From the NCBI GenBank assembly GCA_029876055.1, contig CM056874.1, forward strand, positions 2,666,001-2,730,000: a stretch of DNA of 64,000 nucleotides. Reading direction: 5' to 3'. This document shows, piece by piece, positions 1 through 8,750 of this stretch. The translations under genes and the position numbers were made by a program. The notes beneath the pieces are model-generated. The model saw only the letters and a program-made list of their open reading frames with translations, was not told the DNA's origin and ran no database searches. The stretch's first letter is position 1; the number at the start of each line of letters is the position of its first letter. This DNA is from Madurella fahalii (taxonomy: Eukaryota > Ascomycota > Sordariomycetes > Sordariales).

Positions 1-270
1 CACGCTGTCCACGAAGGCGAAACCGAGGGTACATTCGAACAAGAGGTAGAGCTCGTTGTACGGCCTTTCCTTCGCTGCTACTCAAGATGGAAGAACACCA
101 TACAATTCAATATGCTGGTCCGCACGAGGCCCATGACGGTAGTCGTCTCCACCTTGCGACAGCTGTTGGAGTCTTCGGCGGTCGAGGATGAAGACCAGGG
201 CGGGCCTTCTGAAAGTGTTGGAGGGACAGAGGAGGAGAAGGAAGAGTCGCATCCGATGGTTGAGCGCTGA
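1..270 (+). CDS. 3' end of an unrecognised gene cut by the left edge
   Basis: Frame 1 is open from the first base to a TGA at 268-270, giving about 89 residues with no start inside the window. The first half looks like folded protein (basic and aromatic residues, for example RCYSRWKNTIQFNMLVRTRP), and the tail is acidic and low complexity (DEDQGG, EEEKEE), a common C-terminal pattern in fungal proteins. I do not recognise the family. It may be the last exon of a gene lying to the left. The purine-rich sequence that follows (about 370-440) would be its 3' UTR. Support is only an open frame with protein-like composition, so the call is tentative. Confidence 0.45.
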   Translation, partial: HAVHEGETEGTFEQEVELVVRPFLRCYSRWKNTIQFNMLVRTRPMTVVVSTLRQLLESSAVEDEDQGGPSESVGGTEEEKEESHPMVER

Positions 271-2259
271 TAGAGAGTCCTCGGGACCCACGCCATCAGT
301 GCAATTTGCCCATGATTTCCTTGGAGATTCCGGTTGTTTTCTTAGGTTGGATTATAAATGCAGAACGCGCGAGGTTGGTTGTAAAAAAGACCAAGAGAAA
401 AAAGAAATTCGAGGAAAAAAAAGAGAAAAAAGAAACCTGGTCTGGCTCCTGTGCCCCACAGCAGCAGCAGCTCTTTCTCCTCGCTCCTTTCCCCGCCTAA
501 ACATCGTAAGACGGCACCTGTGTCCTTCAATTGTATCCCATCTGGAGAGAGAGAGGGGGGGGGCTCGTCCATCCGATATGGAAATTACGAATTACATCGG
601 TCGAGCCGATTACGGCATCAGCCGGTGCAGTTATGCTGTGTACGGTATAGGCTCAGCAGCTATCCCCGCGACAATCCGAGCTCCTCTCCGAGACGCTGTA
701 CCGGACTCTCCTCAACGACGCCGCGATCCGTTGGTGGGTAGAGTTGCGTAGCGCTGTGATCCTGGTGTGGGACTCGAACACAAAGAGCAGGTTAGCATCC
801 GAGTCGCGGCATATCAGATGGAATTGTCTCAATGGAGAAACGGCGGAATGGATCAAACTGTAAACTCGTGCCAATGTACCTCTTCACCGTGAAAACGGCA
901 CCGGAAGACGTTACTTGATGTTGGCTTGCTTACGGCTTTGGCAATGGCGATGCGAAAGAAACGATTTTAGGTCAACTCGGAATTCGTCGTTGGCTGCCTT
1001 GTGACTGGCATGTGTTATTCTGGCTTGTTCAATGTTTAGATGAAGCCGAAACTTGAACCGAATGTCGAAATTGAGTATGCGACAGTGCGAACCTGTCCAG
1101 CTTTGTGGCAAACGACTTTTCGAACCCTCTTGCTTGCGCAGGAAGCATATCTCCCCTCTTACTACTGCATTGGTTTGGTACCTGACTTTTAGATTACCGG
1201 CCCAGTGCCTCAAGGAAGCTAGGTGGCTAACCCAGTTCCCGCCTAGTATAAATCTCCAGTAAGAACAAGATGCACGAAGCAGCATATTAGGCCCAGAATA
1301 AGCAAAAGATATCAGGGTTCTCAGTAACATAATGCTCTTTACTACAGTTTAAAATACTGCCCGAATCTTGCTCTGGTCCGTTCCCTTCTTCGTGTGTGGC
1401 CCGGTGCTACTACTGCTTTAACCTAGCTTGTTTTATCTATATTGTTGAAGTTAGTTGAAATGGCTATCAAGTAGTAAGTTGGCGGATGTTACTGTCTGTC
1501 TAGGATACGGTATGGTCTGTACGTTAAACAACAAAGCAGTTCACTCACTTTTGGCCCGTAGTGCATCCCCGGATCAGCAAAGTAGTGGGCCATAGATAAT
1601 TTCCTTGCGGCACGAATGGTCGACGACGGCCCAAACGAAGCTGCAGAATTCACACGAAGGCTAGGCGTGGAGCATCGCGATATTTTCCTGTGAACCAGTA
1701 AGGTCAATCTTTTCGTCGACGTACTGGCAGTCCCAGTTCTCGGCCCATCCCTGCGGCCGCAAACCGCGACAAGAGGGGCAGCTGGAGTCAAGTTCGTAGT
1801 CCAACACGGTGGTGCCCACGAACAGCGCAATCCCGAAGAGTTGTCATTCGTAGCAAAGCTTCCCAACGTCGGAGCTCAAGCTTTGGCGATGCATATGAGA
1901 TCTGGAGGCGACGAAGGGGAAAGCGAACTACAGTCGATGCATCATGTTCGGAATCACTCCTGTATAGCTAGTTTGCACTAACTGATCGTATCAAGATTTA
2001 CTGCCTGAAAACTGTGGCGCATTATCACCGACCCCGCACCTCGTCCAGTTCCAATCCCTAAGCATTTGGCAGTCACCTCAATCCTCCGAGTCTCTCAGAG
2101 CGCGACTCTTACCCATTACCGAGACATGTCATGGACCCTCAAGGTCACCAAGGTTGGCTACTAAACAAGCTAATCACTCTTTAAATTTCACTAACATTTC
2201 CCCCAGGACCGATTCCCTCCGATATACCCATCAAAGTCCTAGGCTCGAGGCAACCAGGA
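271..2259. other. Gene-poor stretch
   Basis: Holds an A/G-rich low-complexity tract (about 370-440) and short open frames on both strands that match nothing I recognise. A plus-strand frame at about 1610-1930 reads protein-like but is broken by a TGA near 1657; it could be a relic. No tRNA: a B-box-like word at about 768-775 (minus strand) lacks a pairing T stem. Confidence 0.4.
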
Positions 2260-2754
2260 ATGCAGTACACCAATCGTTCCTCTGTCCGCGCCGTCGTAAC
2301 CTCGTCTGACGGTCGCGTGCTCATTGTGAAGGCGCACAAAGAGAACTACTACAAGCTGCCCGGGGGTGGTATCGAGGAGGGAGAATCGCACCGTGAAACT
2401 GCCGAAAGAGAGGTCTTCGAAGAGACGGGCTCGCGTGTCTCGCTGCAAGGCAGTCTTTTTGCCATATCCGAGGAGTTTCGCCATCATCTGCACCAGTTTT
2501 CGTATTGCTATCGGGCTAGCTTGCTTGAAGATACCGGGAAGCCGGAGCTGACTGAGGAGGAGGTGAATGATGGGCTGTGCCATGAGTGGGTCCCTCTCGA
2601 CAAGGCCCTGGAGATAATGGCGAGCGTGGAGCCGACGTCTGAGCTGGGGCGGTATATAAAGGAGAGGGATATATTTTTCTTGACTGAAGCTCTAAAGGTA
2701 GCTGATACTCAGCCTCATCACTGTCGCCCGTTCTTCGTTACAAGGTCAGCCTAG
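2260..2754 (+). CDS. Nudix hydrolase domain protein
   Basis: Single-exon protein of 164 residues. The Nudix box is clear at residues 36-58: GGIEEGESHRETAEREVFEE fits G-x5-E-x7-RE-U-x-EE-x-G, with the metal-binding glutamates at 51, 54 and 55. Family members hydrolyse a nucleoside diphosphate linked to another group X, using Mg2+ or Mn2+. The rest of the fold is present: N-terminal strand VRAVVTSSDGRVLIVKA and C-terminal helix EWVPLDKALEIM. Length is typical of small MutT-like enzymes, and no targeting signal is visible. The ATG at 2260 is the first in frame and sits just before the conserved first strand. The last 18 residues look unconserved and may be read-through of a lost intron or stop. 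The substrate cannot be told from sequence. Confidence 0.85.
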   Translation: MQYTNRSSVRAVVTSSDGRVLIVKAHKENYYKLPGGGIEEGESHRETAEREVFEETGSRVSLQGSLFAISEEFRHHLHQFSYCYRASLLEDTGKPELTEEEVNDGLCHEWVPLDKALEIMASVEPTSELGRYIKERDIFFLTEALKVADTQPHHCRPFFVTRSA

Positions 2755-2897
2755 CTGGCCCGCATTGAATAGAAGTTGTAGGGCGCTTCGCTGCCCTTGT
2801 AAGCTATCCGGTCGGTCCGGCTGTCTATTACCTGTGAGAGGACTATATAGCGGTTGCCGGCTACGTTAGTAGCGTACTCGGTTATATCCTCCCTAGT

Positions 2898-3299
2898 GAG
2901 TTGGGGAAAACAGTCCCTAGAGGGCAGCGTCCCTCTGGTCGGAGGGACATAGTTGCTAGGATGGTGCCCCGAGAGCTGGAACCTGCCGTAGGCCCATTTT
3001 TCTTTCGCACCGTAAGTAGGGCCGTCCTGGCCATTGCTCCTTAGACAGGACAATCAATTCAGGACTCTTTTCCATCTGTTGCAGGCTCAATTGACGAGCT
3101 CTCTTTGCGTGCAAAGCGATCTCCCTCTGAGCTGAGAGAGCTCTATCTGTACATGTTATTTTGATCTTGTTTAGGCTGCAGGGACCCAACTTGTGGTGGT
3201 GTCGCCTGGCCTGTCTTGTCCATCTTGTCTGACATTTGGCCGTCTTTGCCCTCCTCCTTGTCCTGGTGGGTGTAGATGTGTGTTTCTGCACCATTTCAC
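2898..3299 (+). repeat. Dispersed repeat family A, copy 1
   Basis: About 400 bases that align along their whole length, in the same orientation, with 43028-43452. Both copies begin GAGTTGGGGAAAA and share the words CCGTCCTGGCCATTGCTCCT, CCTGGCCTGTCTTGTC and GATGTGTGTTTCTG. Most differences are transitions (for example GGTCGGAGG here, AGTCAGAGG there), the pattern expected of RIP. Both copies keep a minus-strand open frame of about 110 codons with shared peptide words (KEQWPGR, LRQVPA), so the unit may once have been coding. Ends show no clear terminal repeats or target-site duplication, so the element class is unknown. Confidence 0.8.
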
Positions 3300-3707
3300 T
3301 AGCTAAGCTCTCTAGGCCCCCCAGGCCGCAATAGCGAACCTGAACTGCTACGGGTGCTATATAAGGCCCGGTATAGAAGACTATTGAGTAGGTAGGTGCC
3401 TGTCCTGGCTAGGTCGGCTACTCTCCTAGGCGAAGTCCTAGAGGGAGCGTGGTAGCCAAAACGTGGAGGACGAGCTATATATCTAGGATATTGATACTAG
3501 CGCTGAGAGCTGATGTTGCGACAATGGGCCTGCCCTAAGCTAGTTACTGCTATACAACGCTGCTCTCCTTAGCTGGTTTACCCACCTACTTTCATCTCTG
3601 GATGAAGAACGTGAAGATCAGAATGCTTGCAGCCTCCCTTTATGCTGGGTAGCGATGTCCTGTTTGCCTTGAGATATCGAACTGGAATACAAAAGAACCC
3701 TCTCTTT
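3300..3707. other. Intergenic DNA between repeat A and the first kinase
   Basis: Rich in CTAG and TAGG words and without a credible gene. The composition suggests mutated repetitive sequence. Nothing else is supported. Confidence 0.4.
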
Positions 3708-4628
3708 CTAGCAGCTTCTTCCTCGCGCATGCTTTGCCACAAATTCCTCACACTCAGCTCTCAACAGAGGGTATTGCGCAGCAATTTCCGCAAGCGCCAT
3801 TTGCCTCAAAGCTTCGTCTTCAGCAACACTCCGTCCAAGCCGGGAAAAGACATCTTGCTCGACAGACGCGATAGATGTATATTTGCCGTACCAGCACCTC
3901 GTAGTTATATCGCCAAAAAGCGGGTCTGTCGAAACCGACGGAAACTCATTCCTTATCAGCTTCTCACCCCCCGCTCGGGGGTCGAGTTCGTACCAAGGCC
4001 AGTATCCAAAACGAATAGTATAGATACACGAGGCAAGGGAGAACTGCTCTGTAACCGGGCCGGCAGGGGGCGTTTCGAGGTTCTCATCTACCTTACAGAA
4101 AGGCTCGCTCGCTACCATGAGTTCTGCGCCTGGCTTGATGGTTGCGTCGAAGTCGCTAAGTTGGATATTGTCGTCTACGTCGAGAAGGATATTGGCCGGC
4201 CGGAGATCGCCGTGAACGAGACCGAGACGTTCGATCCAAGCGACAGCACTTGTTAGCTGCAGAACCCATCGTTCCTGGTTACGGGCTGGAATGGTAGCTC
4301 TCTGGGCAGCTGTCTGAGACTGGGATAGCCGTTCTTGAAGGGTAGATTCCATTCGACGTAGAAAGATGCCTTCCGGGATACAGAGGATACATTGAACGAT
4401 ATTTGGGTGTGGATGCTCCATCAAGGTGCGGTAGACCGCCTTCTCGGTCTCGATTTTCTTGCTACTCTCTTCCATTTCCTCCATCTGCTCGGGGAAGGCA
4501 TTGTCGAACTTGGTCGGGCACTTTAAAACGATATTTCGGCTGATATAGAACACATGGCCGGCAGCGCCTCTGGAGATAAAATTGTCAACCGAGAGCGAGC
4601 GAAATGGCATGTGGAGGCAGGGTGCCAT
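3708..4628 (-). CDS. Fungal protein kinase-like protein (intact)
   Basis: Single exon, 306 residues, from an ATG at 4628. The kinase core is recognisable: glycine-loop segment RGAAGHVFYI (20-29), the beta-3 lysine in IVLKCP (K36), catalytic loop HGDLRPANILL (139-149; HGD in place of HRD, with N146), and DFD at 159-161 in place of DFG. The C-lobe is short, ending near residue 270, as in fungal-specific kinase-like proteins of about 300 residues. Key catalytic residues D141 and N146 remain, so activity is possible, but the altered DFG makes this uncertain. It is a paralogue-like relative of the damaged kinases at 22.0-23.0 kb and 31.8-32.6 kb, and is the only one of the three without a lesion. 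Substrate and role are unknown. Confidence 0.8.
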   Translation of the reverse strand: MAPCLHMPFRSLSVDNFISRGAAGHVFYISRNIVLKCPTKFDNAFPEQMEEMEESSKKIETEKAVYRTLMEHPHPNIVQCILCIPEGIFLRRMESTLQERLSQSQTAAQRATIPARNQERWVLQLTSAVAWIERLGLVHGDLRPANILLDVDDNIQLSDFDATIKPGAELMVASEPFCKVDENLETPPAGPVTEQFSLASCIYTIRFGYWPWYELDPRAGGEKLIRNEFPSVSTDPLFGDITTRCWYGKYTSIASVEQDVFSRLGRSVAEDEALRQMALAEIAAQYPLLRAECEEFVAKHARGRSC

Positions 4629-4938
4629 TGTGGGTATGATGTTAGAGGAGGTTTTTCAACAGTGCAGGCGATTGAAGATGCCGGTGTAGATACCTAGCTG
4701 ATGGTGGCTGGGCGACCCACTAGGTACCTAGTTATCAAGCAATGAGTCCGCACAGCCCTTCTGTTGCGGGGGTGTATAACGATGGTGGTGGTCTGTGGCC
4801 AGCCCAACAAGCAATCAGCACTTAAACGGTCAATGGGGATGCGCCGCGAGATCGCCGCAGCCTTCTTTAATCAATACCCGCCAACTTCATTTATATCCAT
4901 CCACCCTCGTTACACGATTTGACATCCTATAACGACTC
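4629..4938. other. Upstream region of the first kinase
   Basis: About 300 bases containing the kinase 5' flank and the 3' flank of the small gene at 4.9-5.1 kb, both minus strand. No further feature seen. Confidence 0.4.
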
Positions 4939-5121
4939 TCAACTCTCCTCGCAGCAAGGATACTTGCCCTTCTTGGATGAAATGCCCAGGTTGTAATTTT
5001 CTTTGGGGTTCTCGCACTCAGATCCTCTTTCCTCTGCTTCCTTACACTTCGCGATATACGGCAGCTGTTCAACCTCATGGCGGCAGGCGTATCTAACTCT
5101 TGGATGCATTCGTTGACACAT
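4939..5121 (-). CDS. Small cysteine-rich protein (about 60 residues)
   Basis: Frame from ATG 5121 encodes 60 residues starting MCQRMHPRVRYACRHEVEQ and ending YPCCEES, with cysteines at 2, 13, 26, 36, 56 and 57. The spacing M-C-x(10)-C-x-H, then C-x(9)-C and a final C-C is like a common family of very short fungal proteins of unknown function, possibly metal binding. Two plausible introns lie upstream on the same strand: donor GTAAGC at about 5366 with acceptor near 5290, and donor GTACGT at about 5207 with acceptor CCACAG at about 5138. They would place the ATG in a third exon with a spliced 5' leader. A competing frame in the same exon (4887-5135) is also open; I prefer the cysteine frame because of the family-like spacing. 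Confidence 0.45.
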   Translation of the reverse strand: MCQRMHPRVRYACRHEVEQLPYIAKCKEAEERGSECENPKENYNLGISSKKGKYPCCEES

Positions 5122-6845
5122 AGCGGTTTCGGCACTGTGGAATTGCCGCTCGTTTAGTGGGACTCGACTCCAAGTTCTTCAAAGGATGAAACTAAGACGT
5201 ACCTTGAGCAAAGACTTGCCTCTGCTTGTGGTACCTCTGGCGGCGGAGTTGAAGACCCGAGCTTAGACTGTACTCCTTGCAGAATAGGAATCTGTTCAAC
5301 TCAGACCAACCAACCAACCAACCAACCAGAAAAAAAAAATTTCGAAAGCGAGCCGGTAGCTTACCTGATCGTTGCTGTGTTGTCGTGGAGCGGCGAGGGT
5401 TTGGGTCGCCAGTCAAAATGGAAGCTTGGAAGACTTGGGGCTGCGGACATGACGAAGAGGCGAATAACTTAAGCACAGATTTTATAGTGTCAACGGCGAA
5501 CTTCCACAAAGGATGACATGAATGGGAGCGCAGAATGAAGATAGACGTCTCCAACTGAGGGTAGGCAGTTGTGACATTGCCTCGGCCGGACGAAGCACAC
5601 GGAACTTCGATCTACACGTTCGACTTCGCATCTCGCTGGTTTACCTAGACGTACGGATGGCCTGGCAAGCACCTCGGTACTTACAAGGTACAATGTCATT
5701 CACGCAATGACAGCCTTAGTGTGTTCTTGCACCATACCTCCGAGCCAACATGCCATGCAGGAAAGAATAGCAGCGCCTCGTTGGACTTATTGAGATCACC
5801 CAACTGTCCAATAGAAATCTGGCTGCATGTAAAAAAAGTGTGCATGTCCGCTTCCGTAGTAGGCCGATTTTGGGCCTAGCGGCTGGGCAAACTCGCATCT
5901 TCCTGCATTGAGGACCGAACACGCCTCGCCCACGGGGTCTGTCGCTTATTACCTGCCTGCATGTGCTAGCACCGGGGTAGCTTCTTAGCATTCCATGTAG
6001 TAAGTAAGTGGTCCATGGGGTTCGCCTTCGTTGGTGGGGCCTTCCCCGCTCCCTCTTCATTTTCTTGAGAGCTAGAAGTCAGTGGAACTGCCTGCTGCTA
6101 CTAATTCACATGTACATCTGGTTGTACTTGCGGAGAGGAGGTACATCGGACAGAGTGGCTTCCAGGCAGCAACTCCTCGCGCCTTCCCTACATCGAGTTA
6201 GCAAGTTTCTTCTAGAGAATGGAAAGCACATACAACTTACTTCGTCGGCCGCACTGCAGCGGAAATCTTTCACCTGCGTAGGCTTTTTCCTGCCCAGCAT
6301 CCAGGGCTGCTGGCCCATATCATCTTGGAGTCTAGAATGCTATAGAGCTTCGTGCTCGGAAACCTCAGGGCCGTGAAACCAGGCTGGATACAGGCCGTTT
6401 AAGCCGCTCCCTCTTCTAGCGTAGTAGCGTATGTCGGACTAGGCCGCCGTTCTTCACTTTAAACACGCTCTTTACGGTTGAGAGCCAACATGACATAAAC
6501 TGATGAGTCACTTTTCGGATGCATCTGGTCCTGGGATGCATTCTGCACTCGACCATGACTGGCTTGTTTGATTGCGAGGCTTTCACACTGCATATCGCAG
6601 TGCATTGCCAGAATGGGATATACGAGGCAATTTCTAGGGCGAGCGAGCGGGGGAAGCCACCAGCTCTCAGCGCCCATGGCATCAAGGCTCTGAGAAATAG
6701 TCGAAAGATTCAATCCAGTCCGCAGATCCTCCAAAAGTTCATTATCAAACTGAAAATCAATCGGTATTGCACGACATCGAGGTGAGGCCCAGAAAATGCC
6801 AGCCTGGCGCCTTGAGGCATTTTGGCACGGACGAGTATCCTTAAG
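5122..6845. other. 5' leader of the small gene, then gene-poor DNA
   Basis: 5122-5720 contains candidate minus-strand 5' leader exons of the small cysteine-rich gene and a CCAA repeat (CCAACCAACCAACCAACCAG at 5309-5328). From 5720 to 6845 there are only short open frames. A minus-strand frame at about 6459-6760 reads protein-like, but I cannot assign it. Confidence 0.35.
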
Positions 6846-7137
6846 ATGTCAAACAGAATAACAGATGCTCGCATCAAAGAATTGGAGAGGCTGAAACAGC
6901 TCAAGGAAGAACTGAAGGAAAGGATCCAGAAGGAGCAGGACGCCATGCAGGCTATGCTCGATTTGATGAACAACGATGTCCAAGCGCTTGTTTCCTCGTC
7001 ATCGAAGGCTGCAAAGGAAGCTTCAAGAGGTTGGTGATGCCTATAAAATCGCAATCGAGCGCCTGGAAGAGGAGTTCTCAAAGGCTGAGGAGGAGTTGAA
7101 AGGGCTTGAAGAGCTAATGGCGTCAGCGTCTTTGTAG
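6846..7137 (+). pseudogene. Coiled-coil ORF with apparent frameshift
   Basis: From ATG 6846 the frame encodes a strong coiled coil (RIKELERLKQLKEELKERIQ) and stops at a TGA at 7034-7036, just after KAAKEASRGW. A second frame, shifted by one base, runs from about 7018 to a TAG at 7137 and encodes another heptad-rich helix (IERLEEEFSKAEEELKGLEE). The two halves read as one helix of about 95 residues if one extra base lies near 7000-7018. An intron-like segment (GTGAGG at 6781 to AG at 6845) precedes the ATG, so an upstream exon is possible. I do not recognise the family. It could be a relic or a sequencing error in a small coiled-coil gene. Confidence 0.45.
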
Positions 7138-7149
7138 TTTATTCTACCC

Positions 7150-8750
7150 CTAGTGCCGGAAATGAGATTGGACAAAGCGTTTTCTAATGAAGTACAAGGT
7201 TCCCGCCACGAGGATTGTTACTCCCCCCCAAGTGATGTTCGGGAATTCCGGGACAGGAGAAACAAAGCGCTTAATAATGGCGGGTAGCGACCAGCGATCT
7301 CCTCCGCGACTAGGCGCTGCTGCTTTGCCGTTTCCGTTCTTCAGTCCATCCAACGTGGCCCTGTAAGCCCTGCCCTCGTCAAGCTTCGATGTGATCAAGG
7401 CTCGATGGGCCGGATCTTCTATGAACGCCTTGACTCTCACATCCAGGTCCTCTTTGCCCTCCCCGCGGTACCACTTCCAATTGATGTACCGATGGGCGAA
7501 CCAGTCCATGTCGGTCCAATTCTCGAGTGCATTGGCAACCAGGAAGCCACTGTCGTTCTTAGCCGCCGTCCACTCATCGGCGAGCAGCGGTTGCCCATAC
7601 ATGTCAAGTTCCCGGGTTCGCACAAGGTCCAGTAAGCGGTGAAATCGCTTGAGGTAATCCTGGTATACAAAGTCGTCGGCGAGTTTGGTAGTGTCGGGTA
7701 TTCTAAGCTATAATGGGGGAATGAAGAATTGTCGGGGTACCACGCGGCTCTACTCCCAGTCAAGGACCGAAATAATCGTCATGTCTTCATCCACAATCAG
7801 ATTAAACGGCTCTAGGTCGCCGTGAACCATCATAAATAGCCCCTGGTTGAGAAGTGGGTCCACCCATTTTTGGGCATACTGGCGGAAGAGATGGAGATGG
7901 TATAGAGCGTCGCCGCCTTCCTCCTCGCCAAGAACACTGCCTCGGCCCCGGGCAAAAGCGTTGTCCGAAATGTCCAGCAGCATTGCCACGTACTTGTTGG
8001 CCGATGTGAGACGGCTATCCGGGTCGTAGTATAAGGCTTGGATCGTGGAGGGCTGTAAACCCTCTAGCTCCTGTATGTTGATGTCCAGAGACATCGTCTT
8101 CTTATTCACCTGGATCCCGTCCGGGCCGGACTCTAGGCATCCGATCGAGGGGAATTCAAGCCTCCTGAGCTGAATGTAGATGTCGGCCAGCGAGGTGTAC
8201 AGGTTAGCTTGCTGTGCGTCGGGGAGCTTCTTGAGCTTACAGAGATCGAGCTTCTGGCCTTTAACGAACTCCAGAATAAGGAAGGACGACAATGGCTCAG
8301 GCCCATCGCCCAACGCGTACGCTACCAGTCGAGGGATCGGGATGGTCGTTTTCGAGGCGACAACTCTGCGCGGGAGGAGAACCAATAGTTAGCGTTGGGA
8401 TCAGTTGAATGGCGGACGTCTAGAAAGCATGGGAAAACCAAAATCATTTACCGCATCGCCGCGACCTCGCTCTCAAGTTTGTTCCTCCCCCCAAACGCTA
8501 AACATGGCGCCAGAGGCACGCGCACGATCCATTTTACGCCGTCGGGGAACTGCACAAAGAAGCAGATGTTGAAGCTGCCGCGCTTGGGCTTGTCGAAGAA
8601 ATCGCAGGGCGTCGCATTGCGGTGCGACGATGCGAGCGCTAGAACTTGGTGCTCTGGGATGGACGCAATGAACTGGTCGCGCTCAAGGTGAACTCGGGAC
8701 TGGACGATCCGGTCCTTTAGCTGTTGGGGACCGCGGGATGCGGGCGTCAT
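7150..8750 (-). pseudogene. APH-family phosphotransferase pseudogene, two TGG-to-TAG stops
   Basis: Two exons, 8750-8452 and 8365-7150, joined by an 86-base intron (GTAAAT...GCGCAG) that preserves the frame (AAMR/VVASKTTIPIPRL). The protein would be 504 residues and is a fungal aminoglycoside-phosphotransferase/choline-kinase-fold protein: N-lobe with ICFFVQFPDG, catalytic loop MMVHGDLEPFNLIVDED, metal site VLDWE. Directly after VLDWE the frame meets TAG at 7752-7750, and 14 codons later TAG at 7710-7708. At both sites family members have tryptophan (DWEWS and PPLWL), so each stop is a TGG-to-TAG, TpG-to-TpA change. The frame then stays open through conserved sequence (FLVANALENWTDMDWFAHRY) to a C-terminal membrane helix (VTILVAGTLYFI). 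No intron could remove both stops without losing conserved residues. A truncated protein ending at VLDWE remains possible. Confidence 0.8.

Noticed and set aside
760..790. tRNA B-box-like word on the minus strand
   Set aside because: T-stem bases do not pair and no A box or acceptor stem lies at the right distance.
1489..1866. Minus-strand frame of 125 codons and a protein-like plus-strand frame over it
   Set aside because: Neither shows a recognisable motif; the plus-strand version is broken by a stop.
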